DNA from: Sphingomonas sp. M1-B02
GTDB taxonomy: Bacteria > Pseudomonadota > Alphaproteobacteria > Sphingomonadales > Sphingomonadaceae
Direction: 5' to 3'
Length of the DNA: 64,000 bases
Assembly (NCBI RefSeq): GCF_026167525.1
Contig: NZ_CP110679.1
Location: 2,281,501-2,345,500 of the forward strand
The position numbers and the translations under genes are program-made. The notes under the pieces are model-generated. The model ran no database searches. It had not been told where the DNA came from and worked only from the letters and a program-made list of their open reading frames with translations. Below, one piece after another: positions 8,111-17,633 of this stretch (within the stretch, counting starts at the first letter, position 1; every line of letters starts with the position of its first letter).

Positions 8111-11050
8111 TTACGCTGCGGTCGGCAGCGTCGTGGTCGGCGTGATCACGAAGTCCGTCGCTGCGAGCGTCGTGCCCGGATTGACCTGGGCGAAGAGAAC
8201 CGCCGCAGTCGCACCAGCACCGTCCGAGTCGAAGAACACGCGGCCAGTTGCCTGATCGTACAGGATGGTAGCCTGGCTGCCGCTGGCAACCGTGCCGTTC
8301 TGGAACTCGGCGCCTTCAACGGTCGGACCGAAAGCGGTCGCCCCGCCAGTAGCCGCGAACGAAGTCTCCGAGAGGGAGATCTTGTCACCCTGCGCCGAGC
8401 TGAAGTCCGCGATCGTGTCGGCATTTGCGAGCGCGATGGTTCCGCCGAAGTGGAACGTGTCCGCCCCACCGAGACCGGTGAGATAGTCACGACCATCTGC
8501 ACCAACCAGCACGTTGTTGCCGTTCGAGCCCGAGATCACGTTGTCGAGCGCGTTACCGACCAGCGTCAGCGTCGTGACATTGGCCTGATCAGCTGCGACC
8601 AGGTTCTCGACGTTGGTGCCCAGCACGAAGCTCGCGCTGGTGTAGACCGTGTCGTTACCTGCGCCTGCACCCTCGGTGACAACATCACCGGTAGCTGCGG
8701 CAGTCGTCGAGCCCTGGTAGTTCGAGTTGAAGACACGATAGGTGTCGTCACCCGCGCCGCCAACCAGCGTGTCACCCTTGCCCGCGCCGTCGAGACCGCC
8801 GCCGCCGTTCAGGATGTTGTTGCCCACGTTGCCATTGAGAGTCTGCACGCCGCTATTGCCGACGAGGTAGACGTCGCCGCTTGAGCCCGTAGCATTCACC
8901 GTAGCGACAGTCGCCGCGTTGGTGAGGGCGAAGCCGCCCGTCGTGCCGGTATAGTTCACGACGTTCGCGCCGACCGTATCCTGGATCACCACACCGTCGC
9001 TGCCGGCCGAGATGAAGTAGGTGTCGTTGCCGCCACCGCCGACCAGAAGATCGGCGCCGCCGCCGCCCCGGATCGTCTCATCGGCAACCGAGCCGTTGAT
9101 GACCTGGGCATATTTGCTGCCGGTGATATCGATCACGCCATTGCTGAGGTTGATCGTGTCAACTTCGGAGTCGGCGTTGAGGACATAAGTCGTACCTGCC
9201 GCGAGGCCGGTGGCATCCTTAAAGCCAGCTGCAAAGTTCAGCGTGTCGAACAGGCCGCCACCGGAAGCCTCGATGACCACGTCGTTGGCCTGACGGACCG
9301 TGTAGGTGTCGTCTCCGCTAAGACCGATCAGCGTATCGCCCTTGCCGGCGTCCGCACCGGTGTTCAGAACACCGTCGAGCGTATTCTTGCCGAAGTTGCC
9401 GATCAGCGTGTTGGCATTCGCAGCACCGGTCAGATCGATTGCCGTGGTAGCGCCCTGGTCGGACGTCGAAAGCGTCTCAACGCCGCCACCAAGACCGCCG
9501 CCGAGAACCGTCCCGAGCGAGTAGGTCACGCTCGTGAAGATCGTGTCGTTCGCGCCGCCGGCATCCTTGGTGTTGTCGACAACGCCCGCTGTGCTGAACT
9601 GACCTTCCGAAACGATGTCGGTGGTCGCGTAGACACGATAGGTGTCGCTGCCTGCACCGCCGTACAGCGTGTCGGCATTGGTGGTGGCACCGCGATCCCC
9701 ATTGAGGATGTCGTTGCCGCCGGCGCCGAAGATCGACTGCGACGCGTCGTTGCCGACCAGATAAACGCCATTCGAGGTGCCGTTATACGCGAGACGAGCA
9801 CCTACCACGCCAGTGGTATCTGCTACCGCCATCGTCTCGATAAGCTGACCGTCCGCCAGGTTGAAGCCGCCGGTCTTGCCCTCGTAGAGCAGCACGTCGT
9901 TAGCGCTGGTGCCCGCCTTGCTGGTCTCGGTAACGGTCTCGCCGTCGACATCGACAACGAAGGCGTCGTTACCCGCATGACCGACGAGCGTGTCGATGCC
10001 TGCACCGCCGCTCAGCGTTGCCGCGGTCCCAGCAGCCAGGCCGGCTGCGGTCACAACCTGACCCTGGTTGTTGCCGGTGACGTTGTTCGTAGTGTCGGTC
10101 GCCTGAACGACTTCGATCGACGTATCTGCCATCGCCTTATTGCCGGCGGTGGTCAGGTTATAGGTGCCCAGGCCGGTGATGAAGGTCACCGTATCGAACC
10201 CACCGGTTTCCTGACTGATCACATCGAGCGTGTCACCGATCAGATAGGTGTCGTTGCCGTCGAGACCGATCAGCGTATCGACACCGCCGCCACCGTCAAG
10301 GGTGTTGGTGCCCATGTTGCCGACGACGCTCTGGCTGTCGGAACCGCCGGTGAGATAGATGCTCTCGGTGCCGCTCTGGTTCGATGCCGAAAGGCTATCA
10401 ATGCCGGTCGTGCCGTTCGTCAGCAGCGAGTAGGTCGGAACTGCCTGACCCTGCTGGCCAAGATCGAACGCAGACACATAAACCGTGTCGATGCCCTTGG
10501 TGTCGCTGACGATGAAGTCGTTCGGGTTGCGGATGACATAGGTGTCGTTGCCGTCGAAGCCCTGGAGCGTATCGCCCTTGGTCGCATCGGTGTTGCGGCC
10601 GCCGTCGATAACGTTCTGACCGGCGTTGCCGTTGATGACAATGGCGAGATTGTTGCCGGTGAGATTGACGCCGACCGTCCCGGTCGAGTCCGCACCGGTG
10701 AATGCCTTGCCCGCGACCGGAGCCGGACCATACGACAGCGAGTCGACGCTGACATTTGCCAGGAGCGTGTAGCTGCTCGAAGAGATGACGGCGTCGGTCG
10801 TGCCGCCCGCGCCCGCTTCAGTGATCACATCGCCATCGCCATCGACATAATAGGTGTCGTTGCCTGCGCCGCCGACCAGAATGTCGCTGCCGGTGCCGCC
10901 GTCGAGCAGATCGTCGCCGTTGCCGCCCTCGATCGAGTCAGTGCCAGCCAGACCGTGCAGGCTGTCATTGCCGTCGTTGCCGAGGATCGTGTCGTCGGTC
11001 GCCGAACCGTCGATAGTGTCGTTGCCACCAGTACCTACATAAATAGCCAT
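8111..11050 (-). CDS. RTX calcium-binding repeat protein, candidate type I secreted adhesin/surface protein
   Basis: A 979-residue acidic, Gly/Asp/Asn/Thr-rich protein without Cys. RTX nonapeptides begin at residue 6 (GTGGNDTIDGSATDDTILGN) and recur in blocks of very roughly 90 aa, each with a GGxGxDTLxG / GNDTYxV unit and a beta-rich spacer. The C-terminus (IADFSSAQGDKISLSE, then a hydrophobic region with ATDFVITP) resembles RTX C-terminal secretion regions. No enzymatic domain is visible, so a structural or adhesive role is inferred. A TTG three codons upstream is in frame, but AGGGAG lies 10 nt before the ATG at 11050, favouring that start. The repeats are also visible as DNA repeats. Confidence 0.93.
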   Translation of the reverse strand: MAIYVGTGGNDTIDGSATDDTILGNDGNDSLHGLAGTDSIEGGNGDDLLDGGTGSDILVGGAGNDTYYVDGDGDVITEAGAGGTTDAVISSSSYTLLANVSVDSLSYGPAPVAGKAFTGADSTGTVGVNLTGNNLAIVINGNAGQNVIDGGRNTDATKGDTLQGFDGNDTYVIRNPNDFIVSDTKGIDTVYVSAFDLGQQGQAVPTYSLLTNGTTGIDSLSASNQSGTESIYLTGGSDSQSVVGNMGTNTLDGGGGVDTLIGLDGNDTYLIGDTLDVISQETGGFDTVTFITGLGTYNLTTAGNKAMADTSIEVVQATDTTNNVTGNNQGQVVTAAGLAAGTAATLSGGAGIDTLVGHAGNDAFVVDVDGETVTETSKAGTSANDVLLYEGKTGGFNLADGQLIETMAVADTTGVVGARLAYNGTSNGVYLVGNDASQSIFGAGGNDILNGDRGATTNADTLYGGAGSDTYRVYATTDIVSEGQFSTAGVVDNTKDAGGANDTIFTSVTYSLGTVLGGGLGGGVETLSTSDQGATTAIDLTGAANANTLIGNFGKNTLDGVLNTGADAGKGDTLIGLSGDDTYTVRQANDVVIEASGGGLFDTLNFAAGFKDATGLAAGTTYVLNADSEVDTINLSNGVIDITGSKYAQVINGSVADETIRGGGGADLLVGGGGNDTYFISAGSDGVVIQDTVGANVVNYTGTTGGFALTNAATVATVNATGSSGDVYLVGNSGVQTLNGNVGNNILNGGGGLDGAGKGDTLVGGAGDDTYRVFNSNYQGSTTAAATGDVVTEGAGAGNDTVYTSASFVLGTNVENLVAADQANVTTLTLVGNALDNVISGSNGNNVLVGADGRDYLTGLGGADTFHFGGTIALANADTIADFSSAQGDKISLSETSFAATGGATAFGPTVEGAEFQNGTVASGSQATILYDQATGRVFFDSDGAGATAAVLFAQVNPGTTLAATDFVITPTTTLPTAA

Positions 11051-11469
11051 TTTGACCAAACTCCCTTGATGCCTTGCAGCCTAAACGAAAAAAGAGAACC
11101 GAGGGCGACGAACCTCGCCGCGGCTCTTAGGGGGTACGCCTATCGAATCGCCCATGCGATCTGAACGGAATACGCCGAAACGGTACGTCAAGGATGACGA
11201 TCGCGCCACAAACTTGTCCCCCCGGGTAATCTTCTCCCTGAATTAAACCCGCTGGTGCTCTATCTCAGAGACAAGTTGATAGCAACCTTTTCCGCATGGC
11301 CCGATTGCATGATGCCGTTGCCTATCCGTGCCGACCGGCGGGCCGGCAAATTCGCATATTATACCTTCCCCTCATATCCTTAGTGTCGCAGCCCCGGGCG
11401 CGGCTGTTATTCGTTATCCACAAGCGACCCACTCGACCTGGGTTGGGACGATTGCTAGGCATCGCGCCC
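11051..11469 (+). promoter_or_regulatory. divergent intergenic region between RTX gene and polysaccharide operon
   Basis: About 420 nt separating the minus-strand RTX gene from the plus-strand polysaccharide genes, so it should hold promoters for both. The RTX Shine-Dalgarno sequence lies at about 11061-11066 (AGGGAG on the minus strand). An isolated DnaA-box match TTATCCACA occurs at 11414-11422. The AT-richer stretch at 11230-11300 is a plausible promoter zone, but I could not define -35/-10 boxes with confidence. No convincing gene was seen here. Confidence 0.4.
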
Positions 11470-12909
11470 ATGAGCTATAGCAAGTCCACTGCGCGCGCCC
11501 GCCCGGAGCCAACCCCAGCCGATCGCGCCAGCCGTCGCGCATTCTGGGTCCTGTCCGCGATGCTGGTCCTCGCGGCGCTCTTTGGCGGCGCCTCGCGCGC
11601 GGACGAGTCCGCGCAGGCAGTGGTGCGCGCCGGCATGGCGGCCTTGCTGGCGGTGCTGGTATTGGTTGGCCGTCCCGCCGAATGGCGCTCGCTGCGGCTG
11701 CCGCTTTTGTTCGTGGCCGTCCTGGCGCTCGTCATGGCGGCGATGCTCGTTCCCCTGCCGCCGCAGATGTGGACGGCGCTGCCGGGGCGGGCGCTGTTCG
11801 CGCAGGCGGCGCCGCTCGCAGGGCTGCCCCAGCCGTGGCGCCCGCTCGCAATCGCGCCGCCGCTGGGATATAACGCCTTGTTCGCGCTGATCCCGCCCGC
11901 CGCGGTCCTGATCGGGCTGGTCTTCCTGACCCCTGCCGATCGCCTCCGGCTTGCCGGGCCCGTGCTCGGACTGATCGTGGCCAGCGCGGTTCTTGGCGTC
12001 GCGCAAGTGAGCGGGGGCGCGGACAGCGCGCTGCGCTGGTATGCGGTGACCAACCGCGAATCCGGCGTGGGCTTCTTCGCCAATCGCAACCATCAGGCGC
12101 TCTTCCTGGCTGCCGGCTTCCCGATCCTGGCGCTGTGGGCCGGAAGCGGTGCGGATCGCTGGCTGACGCGCGAGCTGCGTGTCTGGCTGGCGGGCGGGTT
12201 CGGGCTGCTGCTGGTCGTGGCGCTGCTGACCACGGGATCGCGCGCCGGGCTGATCGTGGGAGCGATCGCGCTGGTTGGCACGATAGCCCTCCACGGCGCC
12301 GCGCTGCTCGCGATCCTGCGACGGATGGCGCCGCGGCTGCGCTGGATGGTCTTGGGCGGCGCCGTCGCCGGCGTCGTCGCGCTGACGGCCGTCGCGCTGG
12401 CGTCTCCGCAGGCGCGCTCGATCGTGCGGCTGTTTACCCTGAACATCGCCGACGACACGCGGGTGAAGGCATTGCCGACGCTGCAGCGGGTGTTCGGAAC
12501 CTATTTCCCGTCGGGCACCGGCTTCGGCGGGTTCGAGCCGGCGTTCCGCGCCGCCGAGCCGGACGAGCTCCTAAGACTGACCTATCTGAACGAGGCGCAT
12601 AACGATTATCTACAGCTGGCGATCGAGGGCGGTGCGGTGGGGCTCGCGCTGCTGGCGGCATTCATCGTCTGGTGGGGTATCGGCGCAGTGGCCGCGCTCC
12701 GCATGCGGGCGGGGCACGCGGCGATTGCGGAAGAGGCCATCGCTGCAGCGCGTGCAGGCGCCCTGGTCATCCTCCTCGTAATGGTGGCAAGTGCGGCCGA
12801 CTATCCGATCCGGACGCCACTGATGATGGTGCTGACGGTAATCGCGGCGGCCTGGACGGTCCTGCCAAGGGCCTCCGTCGACACCGGAGTACCGCTTTAC
12901 GACAGATGA
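11470..12909 (+). CDS. O-antigen ligase/polymerase-type membrane protein (Wzy_C domain)
   Basis: A 479-residue polytopic inner-membrane protein with roughly 10-12 hydrophobic segments. The large periplasmic loop contains NRNHQALF and, near residue 375, LNEAHNDYLQLAIEGG, matching the Wzy_C/WaaL family. Such enzymes join or polymerise undecaprenyl-linked glycans on the periplasmic side. The frame is open upstream to 11296 but that part is not membrane-protein-like, so the ATG at 11470 is preferred; its ribosome site is weak. First gene of the plus-strand export operon, ahead of OPX and Wzc genes. A second polymerase-like protein is at 20763-22118, so which is ligase and which polymerase is open. 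Confidence 0.85.
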   Translation: MSYSKSTARARPEPTPADRASRRAFWVLSAMLVLAALFGGASRADESAQAVVRAGMAALLAVLVLVGRPAEWRSLRLPLLFVAVLALVMAAMLVPLPPQMWTALPGRALFAQAAPLAGLPQPWRPLAIAPPLGYNALFALIPPAAVLIGLVFLTPADRLRLAGPVLGLIVASAVLGVAQVSGGADSALRWYAVTNRESGVGFFANRNHQALFLAAGFPILALWAGSGADRWLTRELRVWLAGGFGLLLVVALLTTGSRAGLIVGAIALVGTIALHGAALLAILRRMAPRLRWMVLGGAVAGVVALTAVALASPQARSIVRLFTLNIADDTRVKALPTLQRVFGTYFPSGTGFGGFEPAFRAAEPDELLRLTYLNEAHNDYLQLAIEGGAVGLALLAAFIVWWGIGAVAALRMRAGHAAIAEEAIAAARAGALVILLVMVASAADYPIRTPLMMVLTVIAAAWTVLPRASVDTGVPLYDR

Positions 12910-12958
12910 TCTTCTACGTATAGCGCGGCTAAGTTGCGATAGGGAAACTTCTAAATCA

Positions 12959-13663
12959 ATGCGTTGTTTGGCTGCCGCGCTCGCGAGTGCGCTGATTCTC
13001 TCGGGATGCGCGGGTCCCCGCGTCTTGCCTGGCCCCGGCCTTCAGGTGGTTCGGACCGATGCGCTCCCGGTTCCAACGCGCGCTGACCTGGTCGCCGAGG
13101 ATCGCGAGAGCCTGATCGGCCCCCTCGATACGATCGGGATCGATGTCTATGGCGTCAATGACCTTAGCCTGGAAACCCAGGTGGACCCAAGCGGCCGCAT
13201 CTCGATGCCTCTGGTTGGTCTGATCGACGTGCGCGGCAAGACTTCGGTCGAAGTCGCGCAATATATCGAGTCGGCGTTGCTCAAATATATTCGCAAGCCG
13301 CAAGTCGCGGTAAATATCCGCAACTCGGTGAGTCAGGTCGTCACGGTGGACGGTTCGGTGGTCGAGCCGGGCCTCTATCCCGTCACTAACCAGATGACGC
13401 TGGTTCGCGCGATCGCCTCGGCGAAGGGCCTTTCCCAATTCGGCAAGGAGGAAGAGGTGGTGGTGCTACGCACCGTAAACGGCCAGCGTATGGCCGGCCT
13501 CTACAACCTCGGAGCGATCCGTCGCGGGGTGTATGCTGATCCTGCCATTTATGCGAATGACGTGGTGGTCGTCGGGGACTCGGCGTCGCGGCGCCTGTTC
13601 AGCAGTTTCATATCGCTGGCGCCGATCTTGACTGCACCGCTCGTCATCTTGCTTCAGAATTGA
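12959..13663 (+). CDS. polysaccharide export lipoprotein, short OPX/Wza type
   Basis: A 234-residue outer-membrane polysaccharide export protein. The lipobox LSGC with Cys17 marks a lipoprotein. A Poly_export domain follows (about 52-130: LDTIGIDVYGVNDLSLETQVDPSG), then an SLBB-type domain (about 140-200: VTVDGSVVEPGLYPV). It is much shorter than E. coli Wza (about 380 aa) and lacks most of the C-terminal part, resembling compact OPX proteins such as GumB, which may need a separate outer-membrane partner. Followed 13 nt later by the Wzc-type kinase, its usual partner in a Wzy-dependent export system. Confidence 0.92.
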   Translation: MRCLAAALASALILSGCAGPRVLPGPGLQVVRTDALPVPTRADLVAEDRESLIGPLDTIGIDVYGVNDLSLETQVDPSGRISMPLVGLIDVRGKTSVEVAQYIESALLKYIRKPQVAVNIRNSVSQVVTVDGSVVEPGLYPVTNQMTLVRAIASAKGLSQFGKEEEVVVLRTVNGQRMAGLYNLGAIRRGVYADPAIYANDVVVVGDSASRRLFSSFISLAPILTAPLVILLQN

Positions 13664-13676
13664 GTATTCAACGACC

Positions 13677-15890
13677 ATGAACGACGTGAGCTTTGGTCCG
13701 GTTAAAAGATTCCGTGCAAGCGGATTGAATTCGGTTCCCGGCGAAGGGCATGAGCCCGAGCAGACGCCGTTTCTGCGCTATTACGGCCTGCTATTCTGGC
13801 GTTGGCGGCGAGTTCTGATCGGAATTATCGTCGGCTTCATGCTGCTGGGCCTTGTCGTCACGCTTCTGATGACTCCGCAGTATACGGCGACCGCGACGAT
13901 CGAGATCTCTCGCGATTCGGCGAAAATCGTGAGCATGCAGGGCGTGGAGCAGGGCGCCAGCGACGCCGACATGGAATTCTACCAGACGCAATACGGACTG
14001 CTGCGCGCGCAATCGCTTGCCGAGCGTGTGGCGGACCGTCTCAAGCTCGCGGACGATCCCGGTTTCTTCGAGCTTTTCGGAGCCGACAAGGATGGCAAGC
14101 TGTTCAGCAACGCTGGCGGCAAGGCGGTTCCCGTCGCCGGGCGTGACGCTCGGTTGCGCGCCGCCGGAGCGGTCTTGCTGAAGCACCTTCGCATTTCGCC
14201 TACGCGGCAATCGCGCTTGGTGGATATCAGCTTCACCAGCCCGAGTGCCGCGCTGTCGCAGCGCGTGGCCAACGCCTGGGGGCAGAATTTCATCCAGGCA
14301 AATCTTGAACGTCGTTTCGACGCAAGTTCATATGCGCGCACCTTCCTGGAGAACCGGCTTGGTACCCTTCGCGTCAAGCTGAACGAGTCAGAGCGCGAAC
14401 TTCAGAGCTATGCACAAGCGCAGCGGATCATCACGCTTCCCGGCGCCGGCAAGGACGGTTCCGAGCAATCGACCATCGCGTTCGACCTCGTCTCGCTAAA
14501 CAGTGCCCTCACACAGGCGACTGCCGAGCGGATCGGGGCTCAGGCGCGGTTGGCCGCACTCGCCGGACGATCGAGCGAAGCGACCGAGGCCCTGACCAAC
14601 AACGCCCTCAATCAGCTACGCGCCAAGCGCGCAGAGTTGGCCGCTGAGTATCAGCGTCTGCTGACACAGTTTCAGCCGGAATATCCGCAAGCGCAGGCGC
14701 AGGCCCGGCAGCTCCGGCAGCTCGACGCGAGCATCGCGCGCGAGGAGGCACGCGTCGGCGGCTCCGTTCAGGCGACGTATCGAGCGGCCGCGGAACGCGA
14801 GAAGGGGCTCCAGGAAAAAGTCAGCGCGCTCGAGGGCCAATTCCTGGACCAGCGCCGCCGCAGCATTCAGTATCGTGTGCTGCAACGCGAGGTGGATACC
14901 AACCGTCAGCTGTATGACGCGCTACTCCAGCGCTACAAGGAAATCGGCATCGCCGGAGGCGTCGGCACCAACAACGTCGCGATCGTTGATTTGGCTGGCC
15001 TGCCCTTCAGGCCGTCGAGCCCGCGACTGCTGCTTAACTTGCTGCTAGCGCTGCTCGCGGGCCTGGCCATCGGCACGGTCGTTGCATTCCTCCTCGATCA
15101 GAGCGACGAATCACTTGCTGACCCTGGCGAGGCGGAGCGGCTCATAGGCGTGCCGCTCCTTGGCAGCGTTCCGCGGGTGGAAGGTATTGAGCCGAGCGAG
15201 GCGCTTCTCGATCGCAAATCGGTGCTGGTAGACGCATATCTTGCGGTCCAGACGAGCCTGCAATTCTCCACCGAAGACGGCGTGCCCGCGTCGCTCGCCG
15301 TGACGAGCACCCGTCCGGGCGAAGGCAAGTCAACGACCGCACTTGCGCTCGCGACGTTGCTCGCACGCTCGGGCCGCAAGGTCGTGCTCGTCGACGGCGA
15401 TATGCGTTCTCCTTCGGTCCATCACCTGATCGGCACCGGCCACGAGCGCGGCCTGAGCAATTATCTGTCTGGCAATGCTACGGCCGCCGAACTCCTCATA
15501 TCGGTGCCGAAGTTCGGGTTCTCGGCAATCACAGCGGGCCCGATCCCGCCCAACGCGGCAGAGCTTCTCACCGGTACTCGTCTGGCTAAGCTGATCGAGG
15601 AACTCCGCAAGAGCTTCGATCATGTGGTGATCGACGCCCCGCCGGTAATGGGGTTGGCCGACGTTCCGTTGATTGCAGGCAATGTGGATGGCGTGATTTA
15701 TGCGATCGAATCTCATGGCATTCGCCTGACCTTGGTGCGGACGGCGCTTCAGCGTCTGTCTGGCTCCGCGTCGCGGATCCTGGGTGCCGTCGTCACCAAG
15801 TTCGAGCCGAAGCGTGCGAACAAGGGATATGGTTATACCTATGGCTATGATTATGGCCAGGAACCGCAGCGAGGCCGTTCGAAGCGGTGA
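13677..15890 (+). CDS. Wzc-type polysaccharide co-polymerase / BY-kinase
   Basis: A 737-residue inner-membrane chain-length regulator fused to a bacterial tyrosine kinase. Order: cytoplasmic N-terminus, TM1 (about 41-62), periplasmic Wzz domain with a long coiled-coil region (about 215-400), TM2 (about 450-473), then the kinase. The kinase has Walker A RPGEGKST near residue 546, Walker A' VVLVDGDMRSP and Walker B-like HVVIDAPPVMG. The C-terminal tail is Tyr-rich (YGYTYGYDYG), the usual autophosphorylation cluster. In sphingan clusters the co-polymerase and kinase are separate proteins (SpsC/SpsE); here they are fused. No cognate low-molecular-weight phosphatase gene is visible. Confidence 0.94.
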   Translation: MNDVSFGPVKRFRASGLNSVPGEGHEPEQTPFLRYYGLLFWRWRRVLIGIIVGFMLLGLVVTLLMTPQYTATATIEISRDSAKIVSMQGVEQGASDADMEFYQTQYGLLRAQSLAERVADRLKLADDPGFFELFGADKDGKLFSNAGGKAVPVAGRDARLRAAGAVLLKHLRISPTRQSRLVDISFTSPSAALSQRVANAWGQNFIQANLERRFDASSYARTFLENRLGTLRVKLNESERELQSYAQAQRIITLPGAGKDGSEQSTIAFDLVSLNSALTQATAERIGAQARLAALAGRSSEATEALTNNALNQLRAKRAELAAEYQRLLTQFQPEYPQAQAQARQLRQLDASIAREEARVGGSVQATYRAAAEREKGLQEKVSALEGQFLDQRRRSIQYRVLQREVDTNRQLYDALLQRYKEIGIAGGVGTNNVAIVDLAGLPFRPSSPRLLLNLLLALLAGLAIGTVVAFLLDQSDESLADPGEAERLIGVPLLGSVPRVEGIEPSEALLDRKSVLVDAYLAVQTSLQFSTEDGVPASLAVTSTRPGEGKSTTALALATLLARSGRKVVLVDGDMRSPSVHHLIGTGHERGLSNYLSGNATAAELLISVPKFGFSAITAGPIPPNAAELLTGTRLAKLIEELRKSFDHVVIDAPPVMGLADVPLIAGNVDGVIYAIESHGIRLTLVRTALQRLSGSASRILGAVVTKFEPKRANKGYGYTYGYDYGQEPQRGRSKR

Positions 15891-17071
15891 GATTTGAAAG
15901 AAGCCTCGTCGCTCGGGGGGGGATCGCGCTTGCCGCGCTTGCAGCCGCGATAGTAGCTGGTCCGGCAAGCCTATCACTGGCCTGGGCCCAGAAGCGACCG
16001 GCCGAAGCACTTCGGCTCGACCCGCGGCAGCCAGCGGCTTTAGCGCTCTCCGCGTATTCCGCGCTGTCGGACTCGGCGACCAAAGCCTCTTCACCGGCCA
16101 CGAAGCGCGCCGAACGTGACGCGCTGAAGGCGCTATCGAGCGATCCGACAAATGTCACCGCGATCTCCAGCCTGGCGCTGGTCCGAGAACTTGACGGGCA
16201 CCCTCGTGCCGCCGCCGGACTGATGCGCTATGCGGAGCGTCTGTCTCGCCGCGATCTCATCACGCAATTGTGGTGGATCGAGTATCTGTCGAGACAAGGC
16301 GATATCCCCGGCACGCTCAAGCACTATGACGTTGCGCTGCGGACTTCCAATCGCGCGCCATCGATCCTTTTTCCTATTCTCGTCACTGCGAGCGCGGATC
16401 CGGAGATAGGCTCGCCCCTCGCCGCTCTGGTCGCGCAGCGGCCAGTGTGGGCCGAGCAATTTGTGCAGCAGCTTGCGCAGAGCAGCCCCGATCCAGCGCC
16501 GGCTGCGCATTTGCTCGGTCGGATGGCGTCCTTGGGAGCGCCGGCCTCCGATCGCGCGCTCGTCACGGTCATCGACCGTCTGATCCAGGTGGGCCGTGGG
16601 GAGGCAGCATGGGCGCTCTACGCACGCTATCGGCCCGAGGCCGCACAAAGCCGGATCCGAGACGAGGATTTTTCTGCCGCGCCTTCGGAACCGACCGCGT
16701 TCGACTGGCAGCTTAGCCAAGAGGGTTTATCGGCCAGTGCGGATCGGACCGGCCTCCGCATTGATGCGTCTCCCGGTGGAGGGGGCGTGGCGGCCCGCCA
16801 GCTGCTCCGGCTCGTCGGCGTCCAACGGTTGCGCCTTGAGTACACATCCGACAATGCAGGCAGCGGGGCGGCGATCCCGACTTTAACGCTACGCTGTGTT
16901 GCGACGGGCGCGTCGATTAGCCCAACCGGGGGGGGGAGTTCGAGCCCGGAAACCCTGGTCTTTGCAATCCCGAGATCCTGCCCTCTTCAGATTCTCGAAG
17001 TGGTGCTGCAAGCGGCGGATTCGCCCGGCGGGGCCAGTGCGTTAGTACGATCCGTCAGGCTAGTCGATTGA
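15887..17071 (+). CDS. TPR-like exported or membrane-anchored protein of the polysaccharide operon, unknown function
   Basis: A 394-residue protein. A basic N-terminus and a hydrophobic segment (about 10-33) suggest export or membrane anchoring. Residues 35-260 are helical and Ala/Leu/Arg-rich with TPR-like periodicity (RLDPRQPAALALSAYSALSD, SSDPTNVTAISSLALVRE). The last 120 residues look beta-rich with two Cys. The start is GTG at 15887, sharing GTGA with the Wzc stop, which indicates translational coupling and a linked role in assembly or export. I do not recognise a specific family. Confidence 0.75.
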   Translation: MRFERSLVARGGIALAALAAAIVAGPASLSLAWAQKRPAEALRLDPRQPAALALSAYSALSDSATKASSPATKRAERDALKALSSDPTNVTAISSLALVRELDGHPRAAAGLMRYAERLSRRDLITQLWWIEYLSRQGDIPGTLKHYDVALRTSNRAPSILFPILVTASADPEIGSPLAALVAQRPVWAEQFVQQLAQSSPDPAPAAHLLGRMASLGAPASDRALVTVIDRLIQVGRGEAAWALYARYRPEAAQSRIRDEDFSAAPSEPTAFDWQLSQEGLSASADRTGLRIDASPGGGGVAARQLLRLVGVQRLRLEYTSDNAGSGAAIPTLTLRCVATGASISPTGGGSSSPETLVFAIPRSCPLQILEVVLQAADSPGGASALVRSVRLVD

Positions 17072-17177
17072 CCACCGCAACGCTTCGTTGGTCATCGCAG
17101 ACGGCTGGCCTTTATCTGCCCGAGACCTTATAGAGCCCGATGTTTCTGGCAGATGTGCGCGAGAGGATGCGGGTAGC

Positions 17178-17522
17178 GTGAGAATGGCGTTTGAACTTCT
17201 GGTCGGCACGGCATTCTTGCTGACGGCCACAGGCGCGTTCGCACAGAGCAACGATCATCGCTTGCGTCGCCCTGGCGAACGCGTAGCAGCGCAAGGTTCC
17301 GAGACCAAAACGGAGGCTCGCACCCGTGCAGCCAATCGTCGCGCGCTGGGTATGCGCTTGGACGCAGCGGCGACGGACGCATTTGGGCGACCCGCTTTGC
17401 GACCAGATCGGCGGCTTAATTCGCGGATCGGCAACCGCCTCGACACACGCGTCTCCCGTCGGATCGGGGGCGAGGGCGACTATGGAACGACCTACCAGAC
17501 GTCTCCTGTCCGGCCGCGCTAG
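17178..17522 (+). CDS. small secreted basic protein, unknown function
   Basis: About 114 residues: a clear signal peptide (MAFELLVGTAFLLTATGAFAQ) followed by an Arg-rich mature part with evenly spaced RR, NRR and DRR motifs. The GTG at 17178 is favoured because AGAGGA lies about 10 nt upstream; ATG at 17184 is possible. It sits between the TPR-like gene and the phosphoglycosyl transferase in the same direction. No family recognised; the basic mature chain could bind an acidic polymer, which is speculation. Confidence 0.6.
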   Translation: MRMAFELLVGTAFLLTATGAFAQSNDHRLRRPGERVAAQGSETKTEARTRAANRRALGMRLDAAATDAFGRPALRPDRRLNSRIGNRLDTRVSRRIGGEGDYGTTYQTSPVRPR

Positions 17523-17633
17523 CCCAGTTCCGAACACGATGCTTGCTGACAGGGTAATGGATTCCGCGCGCGCGGAGGTTTGCCGTGTTACACTCGGTCC
17601 GAATGCCCAGACCAGGGACTGGATTTGCTTGTG

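Noticed and set aside
8500..11040. Short regularly recurring DNA repeats that could be taken for a CRISPR array
   Set aside because: They are imperfect, in frame, and encode RTX calcium-binding motifs; no constant repeat/variable spacer pattern and no cas genes exist.
9977..11164. A 395-codon plus-strand open frame opposite the RTX gene
   Set aside because: It mirrors the RTX repeats in the antisense frame and has no recognisable motifs or ribosome site.
11414..11422. Consensus DnaA box TTATCCACA
   Set aside because: A single box without further copies, AT-rich unwinding region or replication genes does not make an origin.
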